This document shows positions 1 through 8,849 of a DNA stretch of 64,000 nt, piece after piece. This DNA comes from Streptomyces roseoverticillatus. GTDB taxonomy: Bacteria; Actinomycetota; Actinomycetes; Streptomycetales; Streptomycetaceae. Location: the NCBI RefSeq assembly GCF_000719265.1, contig NZ_JOFL01000021.1, positions 80,413 to 144,412 of the forward strand, in the 5' to 3' direction. The first letter of the stretch is position 1. Every line of letters begins with the position of its first letter. Position numbers and translations under genes: made by a program. The notes under the pieces are model-generated. The model was not told where the DNA came from. It did no database searches and worked only from the letters and a program-made list of their open reading frames with translations.

Positions 1-1321
1 CGGCGGGGCGCGGCAGCTCGCGGTCGATCAGGGCCAGGAGCTCGTCGATGCCCTCGCCGCTGCGCGCCGACACCGCGATCGAGTGCTTCTCGATGCGCAG
101 CAGCCGCTGCAGGACCAGCGGGTCCGCGGCATCCGCCTTGTTGATCACGACGATCTCGGGCACGTTCGTCGCGCCGACGTCGCGGATCACCTCGCGCACG
201 GCGGCCAGCTGCTCCTCGGGCGTCGGGTGCGCGCCGTCCACCACGTGCAGGATGAGGTCGGAGTCGCCGACCTCCTCCATGGTGGAGCGGAACGCCTCGA
301 CGAGGTGGTGCGGCAGGTGCCGGACGAAGCCGACGGTGTCGGCGAGGGTGTACACGCGGCCGGTGGGCGTCTCGGCCCGGCGCACCGTCGGGTCCAGGGT
401 GGCGAACAGGGCGTTCTCCACCAGGACGCCCGCGCCGGTGAGCCGGTTGAGCAGGGAGGACTTGCCGGCGTTGGTGTAGCCCGCGATGGCGACCGATGGG
501 ACCTTGTTCCGCCGGCGCTCCTGGCGCTTGACGTCGCGGCCGGTCTTCATCTCCGCGATCTCCCGGCGCATCTTCGCCATCTTCTCGCGGATCCGCCGGC
601 GGTCGGTCTCGATCTTGGTCTCACCGGGACCGCGGGTGGCCATGCCGCCTCCGGAGGAGCCGGAGCCGCCACCGCCCATCTGCCGGGACAGCGACTGGCC
701 CCAGCCGCGCAGCCGCGGCAGCATGTACTGCATCTGGGCGAGCGAGACCTGCGCCTTGCCCTCTCGGGACTTGGCGTGCTGGGCGAAGATGTCGAGGATC
801 AGGGCGGTGCGGTCGACCACCTTGACCTTGACGACGTCCTCCAGCTGGATGAGCTGGCCGGGGCTGAGCTCACCGTCGCAGACGACAGTGTCGGCGCCGG
901 ACTCCAGGACGATGTCCCGCAGCTCCTGGGCCTTGCCGGAGCCGATGTACGTAGCCGGGTCCGGCTTGTCGCGGCGCTGGGTGACGCCGTCGAGCACCAG
1001 GGCGCCCGCGGTCTCAGCGAGGGCGGCGAGCTCCGCGAGGGAGTTGTCCGCGTCCTGCACCGTGCCGGACGTCCAGACGCCGACCAGCACCACGCGCTCC
1101 AGGCGCAGCTGCCGGTACTCGACCTCGGTGACGTCCTCCAGCTCGGTGGAGAGGCCGACGACGCGCCGCAGGGCGGCCCGCTCGGAGCGGTCGTACTGCT
1201 CGCCGTCGCGCTCCCCGTCGATCTCGTGGCTCCAGGCGACGTCCTCTTCCATCAGGGCGTCGGCCCGAAGGCTCTCCGGGAGGCTCTGCCGGTCCTGGGG
1301 AAGGGAAGAAGAGGAGGTCAT
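1..1321 (-). CDS. hflX: GTPase HflX (C-terminus cut by window edge)
   Basis: Ribosome-associated GTPase of the HflX family, which in other bacteria splits or rescues stalled or stress-damaged ribosomes. The frame is open from the ATG at 1321 to the window edge, giving 440 codons; the last roughly 50 residues of the family lie outside. Visible motifs are the HflX N-terminal domain with the glycine-rich RGPGETKIETDRR linker, the P-loop GYTNAGKSSLLNRL, the DTVGF G3 motif and the NKADAAD G4 motif. The start follows a short purine-rich stretch. It is transcribed away from the neighbouring peptidase gene on the same strand. The family call is firm; whether it acts in heat shock or antibiotic tolerance here is not visible. 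Confidence 0.95.
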   Translation of the reverse strand, partial: MTSSSSLPQDRQSLPESLRADALMEEDVAWSHEIDGERDGEQYDRSERAALRRVVGLSTELEDVTEVEYRQLRLERVVLVGVWTSGTVQDADNSLAELAALAETAGALVLDGVTQRRDKPDPATYIGSGKAQELRDIVLESGADTVVCDGELSPGQLIQLEDVVKVKVVDRTALILDIFAQHAKSREGKAQVSLAQMQYMLPRLRGWGQSLSRQMGGGGSGSSGGGMATRGPGETKIETDRRRIREKMAKMRREIAEMKTGRDVKRQERRRNKVPSVAIAGYTNAGKSSLLNRLTGAGVLVENALFATLDPTVRRAETPTGRVYTLADTVGFVRHLPHHLVEAFRSTMEEVGDSDLILHVVDGAHPTPEEQLAAVREVIRDVGATNVPEIVVINKADAADPLVLQRLLRIEKHSIAVSARSGEGIDELLALIDRELPRPA

Positions 1322-1454
1322 TTGATCCTTTGCATCGTTGGGAGGTGGCGGCCGTGCAGCGGCCGCACCGTCGACAACGCGTGAGCGGCCCCGGGGATTC
1401 CCGCGGCCGGCGGCCCCGCCGACGCGTCGATGGTCCCACGCCGCCGCCGGAGCG

Positions 1455-2927
1455 TCACGCGGGTTTCGCCGCGGCCTTCCAGTCGGGGTGGCCGGGCATG
1501 GGCGGGGTCTTCGGGCCGTACAGCCAGTCGTGCAGGAAGTCCTTCAGGTCCTGGCCGGAGACCTGGGCGGCGATGGCGGTGAAGTCGGACGTGGTGGCGC
1601 TCTCGTCCCGGTGGGCGTTGATCCACTCGCGCTCCAGGCGGTCGAAGGCCGCCGCTCCGATCTTCTGCCGCAGCGCGTAGAGGACGAGCGCGCCCCCGTC
1701 GTAGACGACCGGCCGGAAGATACTGATCCGCCTGCCGGGGTCGGGCGGCTTCGGCAGGGCGGGCGGCCCGCCGTCGGTGCGCCAGGCGTCGGAGTGCTCG
1801 TAGGCGGCGCGCATCCGGGCGTCGAGCGTGCGGCCGCCCTTGTGCTCGGCGTACAGCGCCTCGTACCAGGTGGCGTGCGCCTCGTTGAGCCAGAGGTCGG
1901 ACCAGCTCGCCGGGCTGACGCTGTCGCCGAACCACTGGTGGGCGAGCTCGTGGACCATGATGGACTCGAGGTACCAGGCGGGCAGGTCGTCCCGGACGAA
2001 CAGGCCGCGCTCGAAGAGGGACAGGGTCTGCGTCTCCAGCTCGAAGCCGGTCGACGCGTCGGCGATCAGCACGCCGTAATTCTCGAACGGGTAGCGGCCG
2101 GTCTTCCCCTCCATCCAGGCGATCTGCTCGGGCGTCTTGGACGCCCACTTCTCCACGCGCTGCCGGTCGGCCGCCGGGACGACGTCCCGTACGGGCAGGC
2201 CGTGCGGCCCCGTGCGGTGCACGACGGCGGAGCGGCCGATGGCGACCTGGGCGAGCTCGGTGGCCATGGGGTGCTCGCTGCGGTACGTCCAGGCGGTGTT
2301 CGCGCCCCGGGCCGCGCGTCCCTCCGGCCGGCCGTTGGCGACGACCGTCAGGTCGCTGGGGGCGGTGACGTGGAAGGTGAAGCGGGCCTTGTCGGAGGGG
2401 TGGTCGTTGCAGGGGAAGACCCGGTGCCCCGCGTCAGCCTGATTGGCCATGACCAGCCCGTCCTTCGTACGGACCCAGCCGCCGTCCTTGGGGTTGCGCG
2501 GATCGCTGGTGTGCCGGACGACGACGGTGAAGAGACCCTCAGCCGGCAGGGCGACGGACGGGGTGACGACGAGGTCCTCCTTGGCGGAGGCGAACTGGGC
2601 GGGCAGGCCGTTGACGGTCACCGAGCGGACCGTGCCGCCCGAGAAGTCGAGGTTGAAGTGGTCCAGGCCGGTGGTGGCCCGTGCCGCGATGGTGGTGACG
2701 GCGTCGAGCGGCCGGCTGTTGGTGTGGTAGTCAAACTTGATGTCGTAAGCGGCCACGTCGTAGCCGGGATTGCCCAGGTCCGGGAAGAGCCGGTCGCCGA
2801 CGCCCTGAGGGGTCGCGGAGGGTGGAGCGGCGGCACCGACGAGGAGGGCCGTGACGGTGGCGAGGGCGGCGCGGCGGCGCACGGTCCGCCAGGGGATCAG
2901 GGCGGGTTTCCCGGGTGACTGCGGCAT
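1455..2927 (-). CDS. Secreted M1 family metallopeptidase
   Basis: A 490-residue zinc aminopeptidase of family M1. The N-terminus is a classic signal peptide (basic MPQSPGKPALIPWRTVRRR, then a hydrophobic Ala/Leu/Val stretch and an APPSA cleavage region), so the protein is exported. The zinc site is HELAHQWFG, with the third ligand in NEAHATW about 19 residues on. A substrate-binding stretch STGFELETQT replaces the textbook GAMEN motif, as in other actinobacterial members. The frame stays open 40 codons upstream, but the ATG at 2927 is chosen because it places the signal peptide at the N-terminus. The likely role is trimming extracellular peptides; substrates cannot be read from the sequence. 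Confidence 0.88.
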   Translation of the reverse strand: MPQSPGKPALIPWRTVRRRAALATVTALLVGAAAPPSATPQGVGDRLFPDLGNPGYDVAAYDIKFDYHTNSRPLDAVTTIAARATTGLDHFNLDFSGGTVRSVTVNGLPAQFASAKEDLVVTPSVALPAEGLFTVVVRHTSDPRNPKDGGWVRTKDGLVMANQADAGHRVFPCNDHPSDKARFTFHVTAPSDLTVVANGRPEGRAARGANTAWTYRSEHPMATELAQVAIGRSAVVHRTGPHGLPVRDVVPAADRQRVEKWASKTPEQIAWMEGKTGRYPFENYGVLIADASTGFELETQTLSLFERGLFVRDDLPAWYLESIMVHELAHQWFGDSVSPASWSDLWLNEAHATWYEALYAEHKGGRTLDARMRAAYEHSDAWRTDGGPPALPKPPDPGRRISIFRPVVYDGGALVLYALRQKIGAAAFDRLEREWINAHRDESATTSDFTAIAAQVSGQDLKDFLHDWLYGPKTPPMPGHPDWKAAAKPA

Positions 2928-3092
2928 GCGTCCATCGCTATCAGCGCGGGGGCCCCGCGCAGTGGCGGCACGGCGCCGCCCCACCCGTACGAGCGTGCCC
3001 GGAAGGCTGTACGAGCGGCTCCCCGCCCAGGGGGCGAAAGTCGTCACTCCGGTCCCGGCGGCGGCCTCCCCCTGCCGGCCGTCCCGCCCCGG

Positions 3093-5219
3093 CTAGAGGC
3101 GCGCCGTGGCCACCGGCCGGCCGGCCCGCGCCACGTCGTAGACCCCCGGCACCCGCCGCATGGCGCGCATCAGCTCCGGCAGCCGGTCGGCGTCCGGCAG
3201 TTGGAGGGTGTAGGTGTGGCGCACGCGCTGCTCGTGGGGCGGCTCGACGGCAGCCGAGATGACCGCCGCCCCTTCGGCCGCGATGGCCTCCGTGAGGTCG
3301 GCCAGGAGGTGCGGCCTGCTGAACGATTCGGCGCGCAGGGTGACGCGGTAGTCGCAGGCACCGCCTCCCTCGGGGCTGCTCCAGCGGACGCCGACGGGCT
3401 CCCGGCCGGAGGTGACCATGCGGTGCACCGCCGGGCACTGAGCCCGGTGCACCGTGACCGCGCCGCCGCGTACGGCGAAGCCGGTGACCTCGTCGGGCGG
3501 CACGGGCGTACAGCAGCGCGCCAGCCGGACGCTCGCGGCCGCCAGGTCCGCCCCGTCGGCCGTGACGGCGACGGGCCACCGAGCGGCCGGCGCAGTGGCC
3601 CGGGGCGGCGGGCAGGGGCGGCCCGTGGCGAGGGGCACGGGCGGGGCGGCCTCGGCCGCGGGATGGGTCGCCAGCCAGCGCTCGATGGCGATCCGCGCGG
3701 CGGGCGTACGGGCGTGCTCCAGCCAATCCGGGGAGGGCCCGGAGGCGCTGTCGCGGGACATCAGCAGCTGCAGGGTGTCGCCGTCGCGCAGCACGGTGCT
3801 GAGGGTGACGAGGCGGCCGTTGACGCGGGCGCCGATGCAGCTGTGCCCGCCGTCCCCGTGCTGGGCGTAGGCGGCGTCGACGCAGCTCGAACCGGCGGGC
3901 AGGCCGATGGTGCCGCCGTCGGCGCGGAAGACGGTGATCTCGCGGTCCAGGGCGAGCTCGTGGCGGAGCGAGGTCCAGAAGGTGTCGGGGTCGGGCGTGG
4001 CCTGCTGCCACTGCAGGAGCCGGGAGAGCCAGCCGGGCCGGGTGGGGTCGACGCGCTCGCCGTCCGTGGCGTCGGGCGTCTCCGGGGCCGCGTACGGATT
4101 CCCCAGGGCGACGACGCCGGCCTCGGCGACCCTGTGCATCTGGTGGGTGCGGATGAGGACTTGCGCGGCCTCCCCGCCGGGGCACGCCACCGCCGTGTGC
4201 AGCGACTGATAGAGGTTGAACTTCGGGGTGGCGATGAAGTCCTTGAACTCCGAGATGAACGGAGTGAAGCAGGTGTGCAGCTCGCCGAGGACCCCGTAGC
4301 AGTCGGCGTCCTCCGCGACCAGGACGAGCAGCCTGCCGAGATCCGAGCCCGTCACCTCGGCCCGCTTGAGGCGCACCCGGTGCACGGAGACGAAGTGGCG
4401 CTGCTTGACGAGGACGTCGGCCGCGATGTCCGCCTCGCGCAGGACCGCCCGCACCCGCTCCGCCGTCGCCTCCAGGGTCGCGAGGCCGTCGGCGTGCCCG
4501 CGGACGAACTCGCGGGTGCGGGCGTACTCCTCGGGGTGGAGGATCGCGAAGACGAGGTCCTCCAGCTCCGTCTTGAGCGCCTGGACGCCCAGCCGTTCGG
4601 CGAGCGGGATCAGGACGTCCCGGGTGACCTTGGCGATGCGGACCTGTTTGTCGGGGCGCATCACGCCGAGCGTGCGCATGTTGTGCAGCCGGTCGGCGAG
4701 CTTGATGGACATGACGCGGACGTCGTTGCCGGTGGCCACGAGCATCTTGCGGAAGGTCTCCGGCTCGGCGGCCGCGCCGTAGTCGACCTTCTCCAGCTTG
4801 GTGACGCCGTCGACCAGGAAGCGGACCTCCTCGCCGAACTGCCCGCGGACCTGGTCCAGCGTCACCTCGGTGTCCTCGACGGTGTCGTGGAGGAGGGAGG
4901 CGGTCAGGGTGGTCGTCTCGGCGCCGAGCTCGGCCAGGATGAGAGTGACGGCGAGCGGGTGGGTGATGTACGGCTCGCCGCTCTTGCGGGTCTGGCCGCG
5001 GTGGGAGGACTCCGCGAGCAGATAGGCCCGCCGCAGGATGTCGAGGTCCGCGCCCGGGTGGTGGGCGCGGTGCACCTTGGCGACGTGGTCGATGGCGTCC
5101 GGCAGCCTGCCGCGCGAGCCCGACCCGCCGAGGGCCGCCCGCCCCAGCCGTCTCAGGTCGAGGCGGGCGCGGCCGCGCCAGCGGCCTGGAACACCTTCGG
5201 GCGTGGCGTCCGTGCTCAT
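3093..5219 (-). CDS. rshA: Long RelA/SpoT homologue with intact hydrolase and degenerate synthetase
   Basis: A 708-residue RSH protein, the second type found in streptomycetes besides RelA. The order is HD hydrolase, synthetase-like, TGS (ITVFRADGGTIGLPAGSSCVDAAY) and C-terminal ACT domain. Hydrolase residues are all present: H73, H87, H111-D112 with ED at 115-116, and D176 in KLADRLHNMRT. In the synthetase-like region about six residues covering the HDLVGxR motif of active Rel proteins are missing, and the ExQIRT motif reads QVLIRT (Glu to Gln at 353). From family knowledge both acidic residues are needed for synthesis, so this copy may only degrade (p)ppGpp or act as a regulator. The start has a GGAGGTG ribosome site just upstream of the ATG. 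Confidence 0.88.
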   Translation of the reverse strand: MSTDATPEGVPGRWRGRARLDLRRLGRAALGGSGSRGRLPDAIDHVAKVHRAHHPGADLDILRRAYLLAESSHRGQTRKSGEPYITHPLAVTLILAELGAETTTLTASLLHDTVEDTEVTLDQVRGQFGEEVRFLVDGVTKLEKVDYGAAAEPETFRKMLVATGNDVRVMSIKLADRLHNMRTLGVMRPDKQVRIAKVTRDVLIPLAERLGVQALKTELEDLVFAILHPEEYARTREFVRGHADGLATLEATAERVRAVLREADIAADVLVKQRHFVSVHRVRLKRAEVTGSDLGRLLVLVAEDADCYGVLGELHTCFTPFISEFKDFIATPKFNLYQSLHTAVACPGGEAAQVLIRTHQMHRVAEAGVVALGNPYAAPETPDATDGERVDPTRPGWLSRLLQWQQATPDPDTFWTSLRHELALDREITVFRADGGTIGLPAGSSCVDAAYAQHGDGGHSCIGARVNGRLVTLSTVLRDGDTLQLLMSRDSASGPSPDWLEHARTPAARIAIERWLATHPAAEAAPPVPLATGRPCPPPRATAPAARWPVAVTADGADLAAASVRLARCCTPVPPDEVTGFAVRGGAVTVHRAQCPAVHRMVTSGREPVGVRWSSPEGGGACDYRVTLRAESFSRPHLLADLTEAIAAEGAAVISAAVEPPHEQRVRHTYTLQLPDADRLPELMRAMRRVPGVYDVARAGRPVATARL

Positions 5220-5400
5220 GGGGCACCTCCGGCAGCGTCGACCGGCGGTCGGCTGCGCGCCTCCGTACCGGTGCTTGATGCTACCGAGCCCATCACGCGC
5301 TGCTCACCCGCTCTCGCCCAGAGTGAAACGGATCACCCATTCGAGCGAGCCACGCCGCACGGAGTCCGGCGGGCGGAGCGGAAAAGAGGTAGTGGCGTCC

Positions 5401-6291
5401 TCAGGCGAGCGCCGCGGCCAGCCAGGACGGGTCGAAGACGCCCTCCGCGACGATCACGGCGGGGCCGGTCATCTCGACGGTGCCGTCCGGCGCCTCGCTG
5501 ATCACCAGGCGTCCGCCGGGGATGTCCACGGTGTACGTGACGGGGAGGCCGGTGACGGCGGGGTCGAGGCCGTCCCGGCGGGCGGTCGCGACCATCACCG
5601 CGCAGGCGCCCGTGCCGCAGGAGCGGGTCTCGCCGGAGCCGCGCTCGTGGACGCGCATGGCGACGTGCCGCGGGCCGCGGTCGGCCACGAACTCGACGTT
5701 GGTGCCGTCCGGGTAGGTCTCGGCCGGGGCGACGCCCGGGGCGGTGTACAGGTCACCGGCGTCGTCGAGGTGGTCGACGAAGGTGACGGCGTGCGGGTTG
5801 CCCATGTTCACGTTGCGGGCGGGGCGGGTGCGGCCGCCGACGGTGACGGTCACCTCGCCCTCGGGGAGCACGGCCCGCCCCATGCCGACGGTGATCCCGC
5901 CGGGCGTGCCGTCGGGGCCGTCCTTGGCGATGTGGGCCTGCCGGATGCCCGCGCGGGTCGCGACGGCCAGGTCGCCGGCCTCGACGAGGCCCGCGTGGCG
6001 GAGGTAGCGGGCGAAGACCCGGACGCCGTTGCCGCACATCTCGGCGATGCTGCCGTCGCTGTTGCGGTAGTCCATGAACCACTCGGCCTCGCCGGCCATG
6101 GCGCGCGCCTCGGGGTGGGCCGCGGACCGGACGACGCGGAGCACTCCGTCGGCGCCGATGCCCGCGCGGCGGTCGCACAGACGGGCGACGGCGGCCGGCG
6201 ACAGCTCGATGCGGCCGTCGTAATCCGGGATGATCACGAAGTCGTTCTCGGTGCCGTGGCCCTTGAGGAAGGCGATCTGTGTGGTGCTCAC
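5401..6291 (-). CDS. dapF: Diaminopimelate epimerase
   Basis: Converts LL- to meso-diaminopimelate in lysine synthesis; streptomycetes use LL-DAP in the wall but need the meso form for lysine. The 296-residue protein shows the two catalytic cysteines in AEMCGNGVR and RSCGTGAC, and the N-terminal GTENDFV substrate loop. I start it at GTG 6291, which gives VSTTQIAFLKGHGTENDF, the usual beginning of the family; the frame continues 33 codons further up without family-like sequence. No strong ribosome site precedes the GTG, so translation from a very short or absent leader is possible. It sits between rshA and miaA on the same strand, as in other streptomycetes. Confidence 0.94.
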   Translation of the reverse strand: MSTTQIAFLKGHGTENDFVIIPDYDGRIELSPAAVARLCDRRAGIGADGVLRVVRSAAHPEARAMAGEAEWFMDYRNSDGSIAEMCGNGVRVFARYLRHAGLVEAGDLAVATRAGIRQAHIAKDGPDGTPGGITVGMGRAVLPEGEVTVTVGGRTRPARNVNMGNPHAVTFVDHLDDAGDLYTAPGVAPAETYPDGTNVEFVADRGPRHVAMRVHERGSGETRSCGTGACAVMVATARRDGLDPAVTGLPVTYTVDIPGGRLVISEAPDGTVEMTGPAVIVAEGVFDPSWLAAALA

Positions 6292-6365
6292 GGTTCGATG
6301 GTACGGGGACGGGCCCGCGGTCTCCCCGGCGAGGCCCCCGGCCTGCCTCACTGCTGCGGGCCCGC

Positions 6366-6818
6366 TCAGCGCAGCCGTGCCACGCGCCATACGGCGAGGA
6401 CGACGACGAGGACGACGACGAGGACGTACGTGGCGGCGTACCGCCAGTCCGGGCGGCCTCCGGAGCCGGGGGCCGGCATGCCGGGCCAGGTGTAGCCGAC
6501 CCGGCGGGCGGCCATCACTCCCCAGCCGGCGGCGCAGCAGCTGATGAGCAGGCCGAGCATGGCGACGACCGGTCCGCCGTCACCGAACTCGAAGGCGAGC
6601 GGGAAGGCGAACATCAGGGAGCCGACGGCGGCGAGCCCGACGATCGGGGCCAGCTGCCAGATGCGCAGCCTGCGCTGCGGGCGCAGTTCCCGGAACGACG
6701 CGGGCGCGGCGCTGCCGGCCTCGACGGCTCCCTCGGTGTCCTCGGGACCGTCCGGAGTCAGAGCCTCCGGCTCGCCCCGCGGCGGCTGTTGCGGTCTGTC
6801 GCGAGGGCCGGCCTCCAT
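6366..6818 (-). CDS. Small membrane protein, unknown function
   Basis: Unrecognised 150-residue protein. The first 60 residues are charged and Pro/Glu-rich; then follow three predicted membrane segments (LAPIVGLAAVGSLMFAF, GPVVAMLGLLISCCAAGWGVM and a Val-rich final helix YVLVVVLVVVLAVW). It ends in VARLR, putting a short basic tail inside. The ATG at 6818 is preferred over upstream in-frame starts because the upstream residues lack any pattern. The gene sits between dapF and miaA on the same strand with coding-like codon bias. Conserved position in streptomycetes is my recollection; no function can be assigned. Confidence 0.7.
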   Translation of the reverse strand: MEAGPRDRPQQPPRGEPEALTPDGPEDTEGAVEAGSAAPASFRELRPQRRLRIWQLAPIVGLAAVGSLMFAFPLAFEFGDGGPVVAMLGLLISCCAAGWGVMAARRVGYTWPGMPAPGSGGRPDWRYAATYVLVVVLVVVLAVWRVARLR

Positions 6819-6924
6819 CGCCACGCGCCCTCCTACCCGGACTTCACGGCTCGATCGAAGCTTGATGATGGCACGCCCGCACAGGCCGGAATGGCGTGCG
6901 TAGCGTCCCGATGCCATCACGTGA

Positions 6925-7875
6925 TCAGGCTGTGACCGCCCGTTCGAGCAACGCCAGCGCGAGGCCGGGCAGTTCCGCCCTGCGGTCGGCCGCCCCGCTC
7001 AGCCAGTGGACCCGGCTGTCCTTGCGGAACCACGAGTCCTGGCGGCGCGCGAACCGCTTGGTGGCCCGTACGGTCTCGGCGCGCGCCTCGTCCTCGGTGC
7101 ACTCCCCCGCCAGGAAGGCGAGCACCTGCTGGTAGCCGAGGGCGCGGGAGGCGGTGCGGCCCTCGCGCAGGCCCTGCCGCTCCAGGTCGCGCACCTCGTC
7201 GACGAGCCCCGCCTCCCACATGCGGTCCACGCGCAGGGTGATCCGCTCGTCCAGCTCGGGGCGCTCGACGTCGACGCCGATCTGCAGGGCGTCGTAGACG
7301 GGCTCCTCGCCCGGCAGGTTCGCGGTGAAGGGCCGGCCGGTGATCTCGATGACCTCCAGGGCGCGCACGATGCGGCGGCCGTTGCCGGGCAGGATGGCGC
7401 GGGCGGCGGCCGGGTCGGCGGCGGCGAGGCGGGCGTGCAGGGCGCCGGGGCCGTGCTCGGCCAGCTCCTCCTCCAGGCGGGCCCGGACGGCCGGGTCGGT
7501 GCCGGGGAAGTCCAAGGCGTCGATCGTGCCCTTGATGTAGAGCCCGGAGCCGCCGACGAGCACGGGGGTGCGTCCCTCGGCCAGGAGCCGGTCGATCTCC
7601 GCGCGGGCCAGCCGCTGGTACTCGGCGACGCTCGCGGCCACGGTCACGTCCCAGATGTCGAGCAAGTGGTGCGGCACGCCCTGCCGCTCCTCCTGGGTCA
7701 GCTTGGCGGTGCCGATGTCCATGCCCCGGTACAGCTGCATGGAGTCGGCGTTGACGACCTCCCCGCCCAGATGCTGGGCGAGGGCGACGCCGAGGTCGGA
7801 CTTGCCGGCCGCCGTGGGACCCACGACGGCGATGACCCGCGGGGCGGGAACTGCGTTTTTCACCGGGTTTTTCAC
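6925..7875 (-). CDS. miaA: tRNA dimethylallyltransferase
   Basis: Adds the dimethylallyl group to A37 of tRNAs reading U-starting codons; MiaB, encoded at 9640-11181, then methylthiolates the product, so the two neighbours act in one pathway. The 316-residue protein has the P-loop GPTAAGKSDL, the DSMQLYRGMDIGTAK substrate motif and the C-terminal basic region RATKRFARRQDSWFRKD. The frame is open to 8136, but the family sequence starts only at VIAVVGPTAAGKS. I chose GTG 7875; GTG 7863 is an equal alternative because the two lie in a short repeated GTGAAAAACCC stretch. Confidence 0.93.
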   Translation of the reverse strand: MKNPVKNAVPAPRVIAVVGPTAAGKSDLGVALAQHLGGEVVNADSMQLYRGMDIGTAKLTQEERQGVPHHLLDIWDVTVAASVAEYQRLARAEIDRLLAEGRTPVLVGGSGLYIKGTIDALDFPGTDPAVRARLEEELAEHGPGALHARLAAADPAAARAILPGNGRRIVRALEVIEITGRPFTANLPGEEPVYDALQIGVDVERPELDERITLRVDRMWEAGLVDEVRDLERQGLREGRTASRALGYQQVLAFLAGECTEDEARAETVRATKRFARRQDSWFRKDSRVHWLSGAADRRAELPGLALALLERAVTA

Positions 7876-8068
7876 CGGATCAGTCTCGCAAACCCGGGCG
7901 GCACCCCACGAACGAGCGACGTGACGCGGCGCTGCCGGGTTCGTTGCCTGTTGCGAGGTCCCGGCGGCCGGTTTCACGGGCCGGAGGCAGCTGGTCCACG
8001 GATCGGCGCCCCGGCGCGGACCGGGCGGCGCGGGGTTTCGCTCACACCAGTAAGGTAATGGAGTAGAT

Positions 8069-8308
8069 ATGGGCGTGTTTTCAAGGTTTCGCCGCAAGTC
8101 GTCCGAGGCGTCAACCGAAGAGGCGGCAACGGCCACTCTGACGGCGGAATCGGCCGACGCCGCCGCGACGGAGGCCGAGGCGGCCGGGTCGGAGGAGGCC
8201 GGCGAGGCCGAGGCCGAGGCTCAGGCCGGCGAGGGGGTCGAGATCCCCAAGCAGCAGTCGGCGGAGAAGGCCGCGGACAGCGAGGCCGGTGAGGGCGCCC
8301 GTAAGTAG
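8069..8308 (+). CDS. Small acidic low-complexity protein
   Basis: Unrecognised 79-residue protein. It begins with a basic patch MGVFSRFRRK and continues as a strongly acidic, Ala/Glu-rich, probably disordered chain ending in GEGARK. It runs opposite to miaA and lies 31 nt upstream of the antitoxin-like gene at 8340, so the two are probably one transcript. Codon bias and a clean ATG support a real gene. I recall similar short proteins at this place in other Streptomyces, but have no function to offer. Confidence 0.68.
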   Translation: MGVFSRFRRKSSEASTEEAATATLTAESADAAATEAEAAGSEEAGEAEAEAQAGEGVEIPKQQSAEKAADSEAGEGARK

Positions 8309-8339
8309 CTCTTGAACCAGGAAGACGAGGGAAGGCGCC

Positions 8340-8591
8340 ATGGGCCTGTTGGACACTCTCAAGGCCAAGCTCGCCCCAGCGAAGGACAAGATCGGCGACC
8401 TCGCGCAGCAGCATGGGGACAAGATCGAGCAGGGGCTGGAGAAGGCCGCCAAGGTGGTCGACGAGAAGACCAAGGGCAAGTACCACAGCCAGATCCGGAC
8501 GGGCACCGGCAAGGCCAAGGACGCCATCGAGCGGCTCGCCGAGAAGGAGGGCGGCAAGGAAGGCGGCTCCCCGGGCGGTCAGGCCTCCTGA
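8340..8591 (+). CDS. Antitoxin-like protein of the MT0933/Rv0909 family
   Basis: An 83-residue, lysine-rich helical protein. The pattern MGLLDTLKAKL, QHGDKIEQGLEKAAKVVDEKTKGKY and IERLAEK matches the actinobacterial MT0933-type antitoxin family, where the Mycobacterium tuberculosis member is proposed to pair with a toxin gene next door. Here no obvious toxin is adjacent: upstream is an acidic disordered protein, and downstream is a strong terminator at 8630-8663. It may be a stand-alone member with another role, for example in stress or nucleic-acid binding. The start has an upstream GAGGGAAGG ribosome site. Confidence 0.75.
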   Translation: MGLLDTLKAKLAPAKDKIGDLAQQHGDKIEQGLEKAAKVVDEKTKGKYHSQIRTGTGKAKDAIERLAEKEGGKEGGSPGGQAS

Positions 8592-8629
8592 GGACCGCCG
8601 GGTGGTCCCGGCCCACTGACCTCGTCGGC

Positions 8630-8663
8630 GACGGGGCGCGGAGCATCGGCTCCGCGCCCCGTC
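8630..8663 (+). terminator. Strong hairpin terminator after the antitoxin-like gene
   Basis: A perfect 15-bp stem (GACGGGGCGCGGAGC and its complement) with a four-base ATCG loop, 39 nt after the stop at 8591. There is no T-run, as is usual in Streptomyces. It ends the 8069-8591 unit. Confidence 0.75.
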
Positions 8664-8849
8664 GCTGTGTCCGGGGTACTACGCCGGGGACGTCCGCTCA
8701 CGGACCGGGGCTGTCTGCTCACGAGGAATCCCTGAAGGGCCTGTACGGCCCGCTCGCCGCCGTTCGGCGCGAAGAGACCCCTGGGGGCCCGGGCTCCCTC
8801 ACGGGCCCGTCAGGGCGGCCTGAAGCCGCTCAGAGGTGGCGCGCCGGGC

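Noticed and set aside
83..1384. A 433-codon plus-strand frame opposite hflX
   Set aside because: Antisense shadow; hflX has P-loop and other GTPase motifs on the minus strand.
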